The notes beneath the pieces are model-generated. The model was not told the origin of the DNA and made no database searches. It was given only the letters and a program-made list of their open reading frames with translations. The position numbers and the translations under genes are program-made. Shown in pieces: positions 40,204 to 47,311 of a DNA stretch of 47,311 nt (its first letter is position 1; the number at the start of each line of letters is the position of its first letter). The DNA comes from CAYLPU01 sp964385635 (GTDB lineage: Bacteria > Chloroflexota > Anaerolineae > B4-G1): NCBI GenBank assembly GCA_964385635.1, contig CAYLPU010000031.1, forward strand, positions 1 through 47,311. Direction: 5' to 3'.

Positions 40204-41000
40204 TGGCTGTGTCTTCCATCGTCAAACATCGCAATCGGCCCCCAGCGGGCCTCGCATAGTGCAATCAGGTCGGCCTCCAAGCAGTGCAGCATCTCGGTCT
40301 TGCGTAGCCAGGTCTCCCGGTCGTCCAGATGCAGGACGTCTAACAAGTTCCGGTCGAAGTGCTCCGGTTTGACCGACAGGTCGCGCAGCAGTTGGCTCAT
40401 ACGAGAGGAATAGCGATTGTAGTTGTAGTGATCATTCAACACCATCACCACGTCCACGATCAAGTTTTTGATAGCGGAAAGGTCCAGGCCAACCCACTCT
40501 CCTCGCCGGGCATACTTCTCGTAGGTTTTGGTGCGCGCGTGCAGCAGGCGCAGGTCCGCCTGGACGCGGGCCTTGAGTTCTACGCTGCTGTACACCTGAT
40601 GGGGGCTGTGCAAGTGGGACGTCAGGTCGTCCTTGTCCACCAGCGTCACGTGGTCGAAGTAGAACCTGAGTTGGTGGGGCAGGTGGTAACTGACGTCAAA
40701 CCAGACATCGTGGAAGACGAACTTGTCAATGATCTGCGACTGCACCGGGAACGCCGGGTTGTCCACGCCAGCGATGGTAAGCATAATGTTCCGGCAGCCG
40801 ATAGCGCGCAGCCGCTTCAGCCGCTCGTCGTCGGGGATGAGCGTGTTGACGGCCACCAGCATGTCCACGTCGGAGTAGACGTCACCCTGCCCGCTGGCAG
40901 TGGAACCAACGATGAAAACCGCCCGCACTCGATCGTCGTTCGCGTACCCAAGCGCTCGTACAAAGGTCTCTGCCGCCTGACGGTGCTCCTCTGCTTCCAT
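40200..41000 (-). CDS. Pol-beta-type nucleotidyltransferase in the herA operon
   Basis: 266 residues. VFIVGSTASGQGDVYSDVDM holds the GS and DxD motif of the nucleotidyltransferase superfamily; the rest is a helical domain with many D, H and Y. Start at ATG 41000 with GGGAGG just upstream. It is coupled to herA by ATGA and lies between herA and the HAS-barrel gene. The function (antibiotic-modifying, HEPN/MNT-like or DNA-end-related) is unknown; co-transcription with herA-nurA suggests a role in DNA-end processing or defence. Confidence 0.8.
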   Translation of the reverse strand: MEAEEHRQAAETFVRALGYANDDRVRAVFIVGSTASGQGDVYSDVDMLVAVNTLIPDDERLKRLRAIGCRNIMLTIAGVDNPAFPVQSQIIDKFVFHDVWFDVSYHLPHQLRFYFDHVTLVDKDDLTSHLHSPHQVYSSVELKARVQADLRLLHARTKTYEKYARRGEWVGLDLSAIKNLIVDVVMVLNDHYNYNRYSSRMSQLLRDLSVKPEHFDRNLLDVLHLDDRETWLRKTEMLHCLEADLIALCEARWGPIAMFDDGRHSQ

Positions 41001-41021
41001 CTCGCCTCCCACCTCGTTACC

Positions 41022-41618
41022 TCACCAGGCTCGCAGCCGTCGCAGCAATCCCTCCAGCCGTACCGGGTCGCCAGCCAGCAGTCGTGCCAGTCCTCGTCCT
41101 GCCTCAACCAGAAACGTCTCCCGCTCACCCTCTGGCCGGGCGGCGGCAGCAGCCAGCAGGCTGGCCCCCAGCAGTTCGTCGGCCGGTACCTGACGCGCAT
41201 CCAGCACCAGGCGGAAGTAGTCGAAGCGGGCAGTGAAGGCCTGTATCTCCTCGTCGGTGCACTGGTAGAGCCAATCGAGTGTCACCGGGGGTTGCGCGGG
41301 CAGGCATTGGCGAATCGTCACTCCGTCGCTGCAACCCACCGCCAGCACACTAACCTCTATGGGCACCTGACGGTTCTCGCGTTGGTCGCGCACAACCTCT
41401 TCAGGTGGATCAGCACTGATGAACTGGCGCACAAAAGGGTCATCCTCCACGCTGACATCATAGATCAGGCCGTAGATAGCACTCCCCGACGTCTGGCCCT
41501 CCACCCGCACAAACGAGCCAAAAGCCGGGAGATCGGGCTGCATCACCGCACAGCCGACAGTGAAACCACGCGTGCCAGCCCGCAACACTCGGCCAACTTG
41601 CAGATTCTTGCTACTCAT
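41022..41618 (-). CDS. Stand-alone HAS-barrel-like protein
   Basis: 198 residues. The N-terminal half (QVGRVLRAGTRGFTVGC, then FGSFVRVEGQTSGSAIYGLI) looks like the beta-barrel that forms the N-terminus of HerA and related ATPases; the C-terminus is helical. It lacks any ATPase motif. The gene overlaps nurA by 4 nt and is followed by the nucleotidyltransferase. It may help dock NurA on HerA, which has its own barrel. Confidence 0.65.
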   Translation of the reverse strand: MSSKNLQVGRVLRAGTRGFTVGCAVMQPDLPAFGSFVRVEGQTSGSAIYGLIYDVSVEDDPFVRQFISADPPEEVVRDQRENRQVPIEVSVLAVGCSDGVTIRQCLPAQPPVTLDWLYQCTDEEIQAFTARFDYFRLVLDARQVPADELLGASLLAAAAARPEGERETFLVEAGRGLARLLAGDPVRLEGLLRRLRAW

Positions 41619-42781
41619 CCACGATATTTCCTTCTGCCCTGACGGGTCAGGGTCTTGTAATACGCCTTCGGCGAGAGGGCCGATCTCATCCCAGCGCGCA
41701 GTAACGCCGTGACGACCATCTCCTCAAACGTTTTTCGCTCTGGGCCGCTGATGAAAGCTAGTTCGTCGGCGCGAGCCAGCGCGTAGGGATAGTCTCCGGT
41801 GATGCGCGCCTGCGCGACGATGGCCCCATGGACCAATGCCAGCCGGTCGGGATTCTCGGCCACCCAGGCTGGCAACTCTATCCGCGCGATGACCGGGTCG
41901 AGTCCCTCCTCGGCCAGGTTGATGTAGCAGAAGTGAACACCGTGACCGGCAGGGTGGTAGTAATCGTAGTTTGTAGGCGATGGGCTGACGAAGAGTGCCG
42001 AGCGCGCACCGGGCGGCAGCGTCTCGAAGAGGGCGCGGTCAGGCAACCGTTCCAATGGATTGGGCTCTTGATCGACCCGGTTTTTGTCTCCATCCACGCT
42101 GGCCAGGTGCAGCAACCGCGTCACCTCAGCACGGCGCGGGCGACTGATGAAGGCGGCCACGGTTGCACTGGCCTCGCGGATGCGGTGCAATTGGTCGAGA
42201 TAGGCCATCACTTTGGCACGTTGCCACTCTTCGGAGCGGTCTTCCAGCACCCATAGGATGAGAGTACCGTCCACCAGGGCTACCGTAGGCCCCGACGGTT
42301 CGACGGCGCACAGGTCGGCCAGGCGGGTGATCTCGGCCAGATCCCGCCGTACATCGAGCAGGTTTCCGGTCACCAGCCGCCCGTTCTCGTACATATCGGT
42401 TCCGGTGTGGCCCAAGACGGGCTCACTGTGGGCCTCGGGCGCCTCGCCGCTGCCGTGCCGGTAAACTAGACTGCCGACGTTGACGAGGTAGTAGAGCGCC
42501 ACTCCGTGCGGGTCGGGCTGGATCTGCGAACCATCGGCAGCGATGACGGTGAACCGCTCCGGCGTGGCAGGAAGGGGATGGATGGCATTGAAGGGTTCAT
42601 CAGTCGGGATTGCAGCGCGGATGGCGCGGGCGGGATGGCGCAATCGTTCACCCATGTCGGCATACTGGATCAGCCAGCGTCGTGCCAGTTCCACCATGCC
42701 AGCGAACTGCCGCGCGCGGGCGGCCAACTCCTCACCCATCGCTTGCACCTGTCCAGTTAACCTGCTCAATTCAAGCGTCAC
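41615..42781 (-). CDS. nurA: NurA-type 5'-3' nuclease
   Basis: 388 residues. FTVIAADGSQIQ is the hallmark first motif of NurA with the catalytic Asp; TVALVDGTLILW supplies the second acidic motif, and FCYINLAEEG and FISGPERKTFEEM follow in the C-terminal part. NurA works inside HerA hexamers to resect DNA ends. GTG start (42781) with GAGGAA upstream. First gene of the nurA/HAS-barrel/nucleotidyltransferase/herA operon, with a strong promoter upstream. Confidence 0.9.
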   Translation of the reverse strand: MTLELSRLTGQVQAMGEELAARARQFAGMVELARRWLIQYADMGERLRHPARAIRAAIPTDEPFNAIHPLPATPERFTVIAADGSQIQPDPHGVALYYLVNVGSLVYRHGSGEAPEAHSEPVLGHTGTDMYENGRLVTGNLLDVRRDLAEITRLADLCAVEPSGPTVALVDGTLILWVLEDRSEEWQRAKVMAYLDQLHRIREASATVAAFISRPRRAEVTRLLHLASVDGDKNRVDQEPNPLERLPDRALFETLPPGARSALFVSPSPTNYDYYHPAGHGVHFCYINLAEEGLDPVIARIELPAWVAENPDRLALVHGAIVAQARITGDYPYALARADELAFISGPERKTFEEMVVTALLRAGMRSALSPKAYYKTLTRQGRRKYRG

Positions 42782-42843
42782 TCAGGCTTCCTCGTGCTTA
42801 GGAGCGTGTCTGGAGATTCAGATAAGATATCCTCTTCAGGTGC

Positions 42844-42872
42844 ATTATACCTGAGGCATCGGGCACTGGCAA
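42844..42872 (-). promoter_or_regulatory. Promoter of the nurA-herA operon
   Basis: TTGCCA (42867-42872), 17-bp spacer, TATAAT (42844-42849) on the minus strand, leaving a leader of about 56 nt. Confidence 0.8.
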
Positions 42873-42920
42873 GCAGGAAGATTCATCGTACTTCCAGTAG
42901 CAACTTTTGCGGTATTGCGA

Positions 42921-42926
42921 TATAAT
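42921..42926 (+). promoter_or_regulatory. -10 element giving a leaderless cupin transcript
   Basis: A consensus TATAAT placed so that transcription would begin at about 42933, one base before the cupin ATG. No convincing -35 at 16-18 bp. No SD precedes the ATG. Confidence 0.55.
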
Positions 42927-42933
42927 AGTGCCG

Positions 42934-43617
42934 ATGACTACGCTCAAGAAACTAAACGTCTCTCGGATCGCTGAGCTGTTAGATAAGCCGTTCTCAATGG
43001 TGAACGCCGCCCGCGTAGGCGACATTACCGTCAGCGTTTACATTTGCCAAGGAATGTTGGAGTGGCATAGGCACCTGGACAACGATGAGCTGTTCTGGGT
43101 CCACAAAGGGACCATCCTGCTGGAAAGCGAGGGGGGCGAGGTGCGACTGAGGCCAGGCGAGTTGGCCTGCGTGCCGAAGGGGGTAGGACACCGGTCCAGT
43201 TCAGAATTGCGTGCCAGTGTGTTGCTCCTACGCTGTGGCTTCGTTCCCGAGCGGAAGAACGGTCGCCGCCGCCTCTACGCCGTCGCCGGAGAGGCGAGGC
43301 TGAAGCGCGTCAGTCTCCACGGCGTGATACGGACACTCACCTTGCCATTTCGGTTCCAGACCGTCGCCCGAGTCGAGGACTCAGTCGTGCAGGCGACGTG
43401 GGGGGAGGGAACCTGGTCAGTCGAAATACCGGCCCCCAACGATCTGCTGCTTTTCGTGCTGAGTGGCACCTCGACTGTGCGCACGTCCCAGAGTATGCTG
43501 CACCTGCACTCCGGCGACTTCACCGTTGTGCCACGGGGAACGGTCTACCAACTTAGCACAGCCAAAGGCACAGCATTGGTGCGGGTGACACGTGAAAACG
43601 TGCAGCAGGGGCTCTGA
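42934..43617 (+). CDS. Two-domain cupin protein
   Basis: 227 residues with two cupin barrels. The first holds MLEWHRHLDNDELFWVHKG (the metal-binding HxH and E) and RPGELACVPKGVGHR (second His); the second barrel (about 145-220, LLLFVLSGTSTV, LHSGDFTVVPRGTVY) lacks the histidines. Ligand unknown. Start placed at ATG 42934; an upstream TTG would fall within the promoter. Likely leaderless. Followed 45 nt later by the metal-dependent hydrolase gene in the same direction. Confidence 0.85.
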   Translation: MTTLKKLNVSRIAELLDKPFSMVNAARVGDITVSVYICQGMLEWHRHLDNDELFWVHKGTILLESEGGEVRLRPGELACVPKGVGHRSSSELRASVLLLRCGFVPERKNGRRRLYAVAGEARLKRVSLHGVIRTLTLPFRFQTVARVEDSVVQATWGEGTWSVEIPAPNDLLLFVLSGTSTVRTSQSMLHLHSGDFTVVPRGTVYQLSTAKGTALVRVTRENVQQGL

Positions 43618-43661
43618 GTGATTGCACTGCGAACAGTGATACAGGTATGAGAAGGGTAACG

Positions 43662-44294
43662 ATGAGCACTCCAGTAGGCCTGCTCGAGAACTTGCACTGG
43701 CTGGGCCACGCCAGTTTCCGCCTCGACGGACCGCCAACAATCTACTTCGATCCGTGGAACTTGAAAGGCCAACCACCCCAGGCCGACATCATTTTGATCA
43801 GCCACGAGCACCACGACCACTGCTCTCCCGACGACGTGAGGCGGGTCAGTTGGGCCGGGACGGTGACCATCGCCAGCCCCGGAGCGGCAAAAAAATTGCG
43901 CGGCAACGTGCACACTCTGCAGCCAGGTGAGCGAACGACGGTGGGAGGGGTGGAGATCGAGGCTGTGCCGGCCTATAATGTAGGCAAGCACTACCACCCC
44001 CGGCGGGCCAAGCACGTCGGGTTTATCGTGACAGTCGGCGGGGAGCGACTCTACTTCGCCGGTGACACTGACCACATCCCAGAGATGAGCGACATCCGCT
44101 GTGATGTGGCCTTGTTGCCGGTGGGAGGGACCTACACGATGGATGCCGAGAAAGCCGCGCAGGCAGCGACCGACATCAGGCCGAAGATAGCCGTGCCAAT
44201 GCACTACGGATCAGGCGTCGTCGGCACTCGCGCCGATGCCGAGCGCTTCCGCAGCCTGTACGATGGCGAGGTGGTCATACTAGAAGTGGAATAG
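43662..44294 (+). CDS. UPF0173-type metallo-beta-lactamase-fold hydrolase
   Basis: 210 residues. HASFRLDG near the N-terminus, the metal motif ISHEHHDHCSPDD (HxHxDH), AGDTDHI and VPMHYG are in the order of the UPF0173 (UlaG-like) hydrolases. AAGGG stands 6 nt before ATG 43662. Substrate unknown. Ends in a hairpin that also serves as terminator; convergent with clpP. Confidence 0.9.
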   Translation: MSTPVGLLENLHWLGHASFRLDGPPTIYFDPWNLKGQPPQADIILISHEHHDHCSPDDVRRVSWAGTVTIASPGAAKKLRGNVHTLQPGERTTVGGVEIEAVPAYNVGKHYHPRRAKHVGFIVTVGGERLYFAGDTDHIPEMSDIRCDVALLPVGGTYTMDAEKAAQAATDIRPKIAVPMHYGSGVVGTRADAERFRSLYDGEVVILEVE

Positions 44295-44312
44295 CGTCCG
44301 CTACTCCTTTTT
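44288..44312 (+). terminator. Rho-independent terminator after the hydrolase gene
   Basis: GGAATAGC, 4-base loop, GCTACTCC (one mismatch), then five T. The hairpin includes the stop codon of the hydrolase gene and the start of the convergent clpP 3' end. Confidence 0.7.
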
Positions 44313-44894
44313 CTCCGACGGTTGAAGGACCTGATCTGCCAGGCCATACTCGACCGCCTCCTCAGCGGTCATAAAGCGGTCGCGGTCGAAATCGGCCGCG
44401 ATACGTTCCGCCGGCTGACCGGTATGGTGCGCCAGCAGTTCGTGAAGCAAATCCTCGACGCGCTTCAGTTCCTTGTATTGAATCTCGACGTCGGGGGCAT
44501 ATCCTTGCGTGCTACCGCCGGCTGGGTGCATGTGGATGGTGGCATGAGGCAGTGCGTAGCGATACCCCTTCGTGCCCGCTGCCAGCAGCACCGTGCCCAT
44601 ACTGGCCGTCACCCCTATAGCGATAGTTGAGATCGGCGCTCGCACCTGCTGCATGGTGTCGTAGATCGCCAGCCCGTGGTAGACGATGCCGCCAGGGCAA
44701 TTGATGTACAGAGAGATAGGTTTGTCTTGATCCTCATTGTCGAGGTACAGTAACTGGGCTACCACCAGGTTGGCAACCTGGTCAGTGATGGGCATACCCA
44801 CGAAAATGATGCGCGCCTTGAGCAATAACGAGAAAATATCGTAAGCGCGTTCGCCGCGCCCCGTTGTCTCAATCACCATTGGAATCAACGTCAT
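44301..44894 (-). CDS. clpP: ATP-dependent Clp protease proteolytic subunit
   Basis: 197 residues. LIPMVIETTGRGERAYDI is the usual N-terminus; the catalytic triad is visible as Ser in VTASMGTVLL, His in ATIHMHPAGG and Asp in DFDRDRF. It forms the tetradecameric protease chamber used with ClpX or similar ATPases. ATG 44894 chosen because AGGAGG stands 9 nt upstream and the next residues match the family; longer starts overlap tig. Directly follows tig, the classic tig-clpP order. Confidence 0.95.
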   Translation of the reverse strand: MTLIPMVIETTGRGERAYDIFSLLLKARIIFVGMPITDQVANLVVAQLLYLDNEDQDKPISLYINCPGGIVYHGLAIYDTMQQVRAPISTIAIGVTASMGTVLLAAGTKGYRYALPHATIHMHPAGGSTQGYAPDVEIQYKELKRVEDLLHELLAHHTGQPAERIAADFDRDRFMTAEEAVEYGLADQVLQPSEKKE

Positions 44895-44911
44895 AGGCGG
44901 AACCCTCCTCA

Positions 44912-46315
44912 TCACTCCTGCTCCCCTGCTCCTTGCTCCTCTGCCTCCCCACTCCCTGTCTCTCCCTCTCCTTGTCTCCTTGTCTCCTTGTCTCCCCCGC
45001 TCCTCTGCTCCTCAGCGGAGATTGGCTCCGATACCTCTCCCTTGGCGATGGCGATCAGCCGTTGCACCGCTTTGTCGGCCAGCAGACGGCTGCGCACCGT
45101 CCGCTGCCCCTCGTTGGAATCGAGGGATGCCTGCACCTCGTTGGCCCGGGCGCCCCACGGGGCGCTGACCTTCTTGATGTGCGCGCTGATTTCCTCCTCG
45201 TCCACCTCGAGCCCTTCCAACCTCACGACCTCACCCAGCACCAGAGCGCGCCTGAGACTGGCTGCGGCACGAGGATTCAAGTCCTCCCGCAATTCCTCCA
45301 TAGTCTTGCCCTGGATGCGCAGGTAATCCTCCAGCGAGAGTCGTGCCTCACGCTTCAGCGCACGCTCGACGTCCCCAACCGCCTCGTCCAATGCCTCTTC
45401 GAACATCACAGGCGGGTACTCGATCCGGGCTTGCTCAATGATAGTCTTCAGCACTTGCTCTACATACTCCCCGTCGGCTTTTTCCTGCGCCGCCCGCCGC
45501 AACTGTTCCCTGACGTGCTCCTGCAATTTTTCGAAGGAATCGAAGTTGCCGATAGTACGCGCCAGGTCGTCGTCCAACCCGGGGAGGGTGCGCTTGTAGA
45601 CTTCTATGAGCCTGACAGTGAACTCCGCTTCCTGGCCCTGTAATCCCTCCTGAGGAAAGTCGTCCGGCAGTGCCAACGTGAAGGTGCGCTCTTCGCCCGT
45701 CTTCATCCCTACAACGGCCTCGGCGAAGCCAGGCGCAGGGTCGGTGCTTTCGGCGTCCAACAGAACACGGATGCCGTCTCTTTTCAGTAATGTCACTCCA
45801 TCGGTCGTCTGACCCACGAGATCAATCACGACCACGTCGTCTAGCGCAGCCGGACGGTCAACAGGATCGAGGATCGCATTTTGCTGGCGGATCTCTTCGA
45901 GCGCCTGCTGTACCTCCTCTTTATGTACCCCGACTATTGAAGGCTCGAGGCGATAGTCGCGGTAGTCGCCCAGGCCAACCGTAGGACGCAAGGGAATGGT
46001 GAGCCTGAAGGTGATGGGGTGAAGCAGTACCTCATCCAACACACAGGGAGCGTAAGGCTCAATCTCCTCCTGCTCCAACGCCTCGCTGTAGACCTTTTTA
46101 GCCAGTATATCGGCGGCCTCCCTACGGATGGCGTCCTCACCGTAGCGCTGCACGATAACACCGTAGGGAGCCTTACCTTTGCGGAAGCCCGGAACATTCA
46201 CCTCTCTGGCAATCTGGCGGGTGGCCTGCCGCATGGCCTGTTGAGCCCGCTCTTCATCCACCTCAATGGTGAGGAGTAGTTGACGGTTCTCCAGAGGTTC
46301 AGTAATGATCTTCAA
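44912..46315 (-). CDS. tig: Trigger factor
   Basis: About 467 residues. The ribosome-binding domain includes VNVPGFRKGKAP (signature GFRxGKxP), followed by the FKBP-like peptidyl-prolyl isomerase domain (about 160-250) and a helical C-terminal chaperone domain. It binds nascent chains at the ribosome exit. TTG 46315 is preferred: AGGAGG lies 9 nt upstream and LKIITEPLENRQ is the natural N-terminus. The last about 27 residues (GGDKETRRQGEGETGSGEAE and on) are encoded by a simple repeat and are not conserved. Precedes clpP. Confidence 0.95.
   Translation of the reverse strand: MKIITEPLENRQLLLTIEVDEERAQQAMRQATRQIAREVNVPGFRKGKAPYGVIVQRYGEDAIRREAADILAKKVYSEALEQEEIEPYAPCVLDEVLLHPITFRLTIPLRPTVGLGDYRDYRLEPSIVGVHKEEVQQALEEIRQQNAILDPVDRPAALDDVVVIDLVGQTTDGVTLLKRDGIRVLLDAESTDPAPGFAEAVVGMKTGEERTFTLALPDDFPQEGLQGQEAEFTVRLIEVYKRTLPGLDDDLARTIGNFDSFEKLQEHVREQLRRAAQEKADGEYVEQVLKTIIEQARIEYPPVMFEEALDEAVGDVERALKREARLSLEDYLRIQGKTMEELREDLNPRAAASLRRALVLGEVVRLEGLEVDEEEISAHIKKVSAPWGARANEVQASLDSNEGQRTVRSRLLADKAVQRLIAIAKGEVSEPISAEEQRSGGDKETRRQGEGETGSGEAEEQGAGEQE
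44918..45004. repeat. Simple repeat encoding the trigger-factor tail
   Basis: On the minus strand GACAAGGA/GGGAGCAG-type units repeat over about 85 bases (three perfect copies of GACAAGGA in a row), giving the acidic, G/E/Q-rich end of the protein. Typical of slippage-prone microsatellite DNA. Confidence 0.7.
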
Positions 46316-46343
46316 GCGTATGTGCCTCCTCATCACGATTTTG

Positions 46344-46365
46344 AGGCAGGCTCAGAAGCCTGCCT
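46344..46365. repeat. 9-bp palindrome between tRNA-Leu and tig
   Basis: AGGCAGGCT, 4-base loop, AGCCTGCCT: a perfect hairpin between the tRNA 3' end and tig. No T-run follows on the minus strand, so it is more likely a processing or repeat element than a full terminator. Confidence 0.6.
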
Positions 46366-46372
46366 TACCAAA

Positions 46373-46454
46373 TGGGGAAGGCGGGACTCGAACCCGCACG
46401 GGTTGCCCCACGTGATCCTAAGTCACGCTCGTCTGCCCATTCCGACACTTCCCC
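46373..46454 (-). tRNA. tRNA-Leu (anticodon UAG)
   Basis: An 82-nt cloverleaf: acceptor GGGGAAG/CTTCCCC with discriminator A, anticodon stem CGTGA/TCACG with loop CTTAGGA (anticodon TAG), a long variable arm typical of class II tRNA and a T arm with GGTTCGAGTCC. CCA is not encoded. First product of the tig-clpP transcript or closely upstream of it. Confidence 0.96.
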
Positions 46455-46466
46455 GCGCCAGGTCCC

Positions 46467-46495
46467 ATTATAATGCCTAGCGTGTGTTCACGCAA
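46467..46495 (-). promoter_or_regulatory. Promoter of tRNA-Leu (and possibly tig-clpP)
   Basis: TTGCGT (46490-46495), 17-bp spacer, TATAAT (46467-46472) on the minus strand, a few bases before the tRNA 5' end. No other promoter is clear before tig. Confidence 0.75.
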
Positions 46496-46563
46496 GGTTG
46501 CGTATTCCACTCACATAGAATATGCCGGATCAAACAAACAAGCATAGGGTCGAGAGCGGCTGT

Positions 46564-46591
46564 TTGAAGTTATGGAAAGGTGTGTTATAAT
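46564..46591 (+). promoter_or_regulatory. Promoter of tatA
   Basis: TTGAAG (46564-46569), 16-bp spacer, TATAAT (46586-46591) on the plus strand, about 23 nt before the tatA start with AAGGAGG between. Confidence 0.75.
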
Positions 46592-46620
46592 CTGAAGCAA
46601 AGTCCAAAGGAGGAAACGAC

Positions 46621-46812
46621 ATGCCAAAAATCGGTACACCGGAACTGGTGATTGTGTTGGTGATCGTACTGCTTGTCTTCGGCGTAGGCAGACTGAGTAA
46701 GCTCGGCAAGGACTTAGGGGAAGGCATCCGCGAGTTCCGGCACGGTCTTACGGGTGGAGAGGGCGAGAGCAAGGAGAAAGTGGAGGAAGAAGCCGGGGAA
46801 GAAACGGCTTAG
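46621..46812 (+). CDS. tatA: Twin-arginine translocase subunit TatA/E
   Basis: 63 residues: a short N-terminus (PKIGTPE with the conserved Glu), one membrane helix (LVIVLVIVLLVFGVGRL), the conserved FG, a KLGKDLGEGIREFR amphipathic helix and an acidic tail. This is the pore-forming subunit of Tat export of folded proteins. A strong AAGGAGG and its own promoter precede it. No tatC nearby. Convergent with the 5S gene. Confidence 0.93.
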   Translation: MPKIGTPELVIVLVIVLLVFGVGRLSKLGKDLGEGIREFRHGLTGGEGESKEKVEEEAGEETA

Positions 46813-46840
46813 CACTGCAAGGATTTGCTCGCTCTCAAAC

Positions 46841-46864
46841 CTATGGCCGGTTGGGAGGCCATAG
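46841..46864. terminator. Hairpin between tatA and the 5S gene
   Basis: CTATGGCC and GGCCATAG form a perfect 8-bp stem with an 8-base loop, in the convergent space. There is no clear T-run on either strand, so termination is probable from position only. Confidence 0.45.
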
Positions 46865-46876
46865 AGAACGAGAAGT

Positions 46877-46996
<120 letters not shown>

Positions 46997-47057
46997 ACTT
47001 CTAACTGTACGATTGATCAACTGAACAGCGTGAAAACTCCAAGTTCTCCGCACTACG

Positions 47058-47311
<254 letters not shown>

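Noticed and set aside
46344..46365. Terminator between tRNA-Leu and tig
   Set aside because: The hairpin is good but no T-run follows on the minus strand, and no other promoter for tig is visible.

Overview
The window is a high-GC bacterial chromosome segment that most resembles Chloroflexota (Anaerolineae-like). This placement is inference from gene content and style: LysM/YkuD wall enzymes, HerA-NurA beside SbcCD, caspase plus formylglycine-generating-type domains with an EACC1 partner, DUF1156/DUF3883 defence remnants, many GTG/TTG starts with 4-nt overlaps, and dispersed palindromic repeats. No 16S is present; the right edge holds the 3' end of a 23S gene and a 5S gene.

Layout. 0-5.6 kb (minus strand): a two-component locus (histidine kinase interrupted by an in-frame TGA, plus a NarL-type regulator), a terminator, then a second small operon (70-aa protein, stand-alone receiver, CPBP membrane protease). 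5.6-9.5 kb: an M48 membrane protease and two L,D-transpeptidases. 9.7-22.85 kb (all minus strand): a defence island. 22.9-27.0 kb: SbcC and SbcD, each with a C-terminus apparently extended by a dispersed palindromic repeat. 27.0-27.5 kb: a repeat-rich gap. 27.5-31.2 kb: a two-gene conflict cassette, EACC1 then a caspase/FGE-fold protein. 31.2-38.4 kb: a housekeeping operon (YacL-like PIN-TRAM, CysS, TrmH/RlmB, flippase-like protein, FAD oxidoreductase, CinA). 38.5-42.9 kb: a nurA/HAS-barrel/nucleotidyltransferase/herA operon. 42.9-44.3 kb (plus): cupin and metal-dependent hydrolase. 44.3-46.5 kb (minus): tRNA-Leu, trigger factor, ClpP. Then tatA (plus), 5S and 23S rRNA (minus).

The most unusual part is the defence island. 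Visibly lower-GC modules (AAA ATPase plus PIN-like protein; a nuclease-STAND-like ATPase; a toxin-antitoxin-like pair; a NACHT NTPase; a PD-(D/E)XK-like protein) alternate with high-GC pieces of the 5' end of a DUF1156-type DNA methyltransferase gene. Five heads of this gene are present. They share the peptide core NLPLADISEASA, or its first half in one copy, differ at synonymous sites and break off at different 3' points. Four are short reading frames whose stop overlaps the start of the next defence gene by 4-8 nt, and two overlap the stop of the preceding gene by 4 nt. Two C-terminal DUF3883 (helicase) scars also occur. I infer that defence modules accumulated repeatedly at the head of a resident DUF1156 locus and that the head fragments were kept as translated leaders coupling the modules.

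Several genes look disrupted: TGA in the kinase, a frameshift in the STAND-like ATPase, a frameshift near the start of a nucleotidyltransferase, and a truncated methyltransferase joined to a DUF234 fragment. Without reads I cannot separate true decay from assembly error. Starts were often moved from the longest open frame to positions supported by Shine-Dalgarno (SD) sites, overlaps or promoters.
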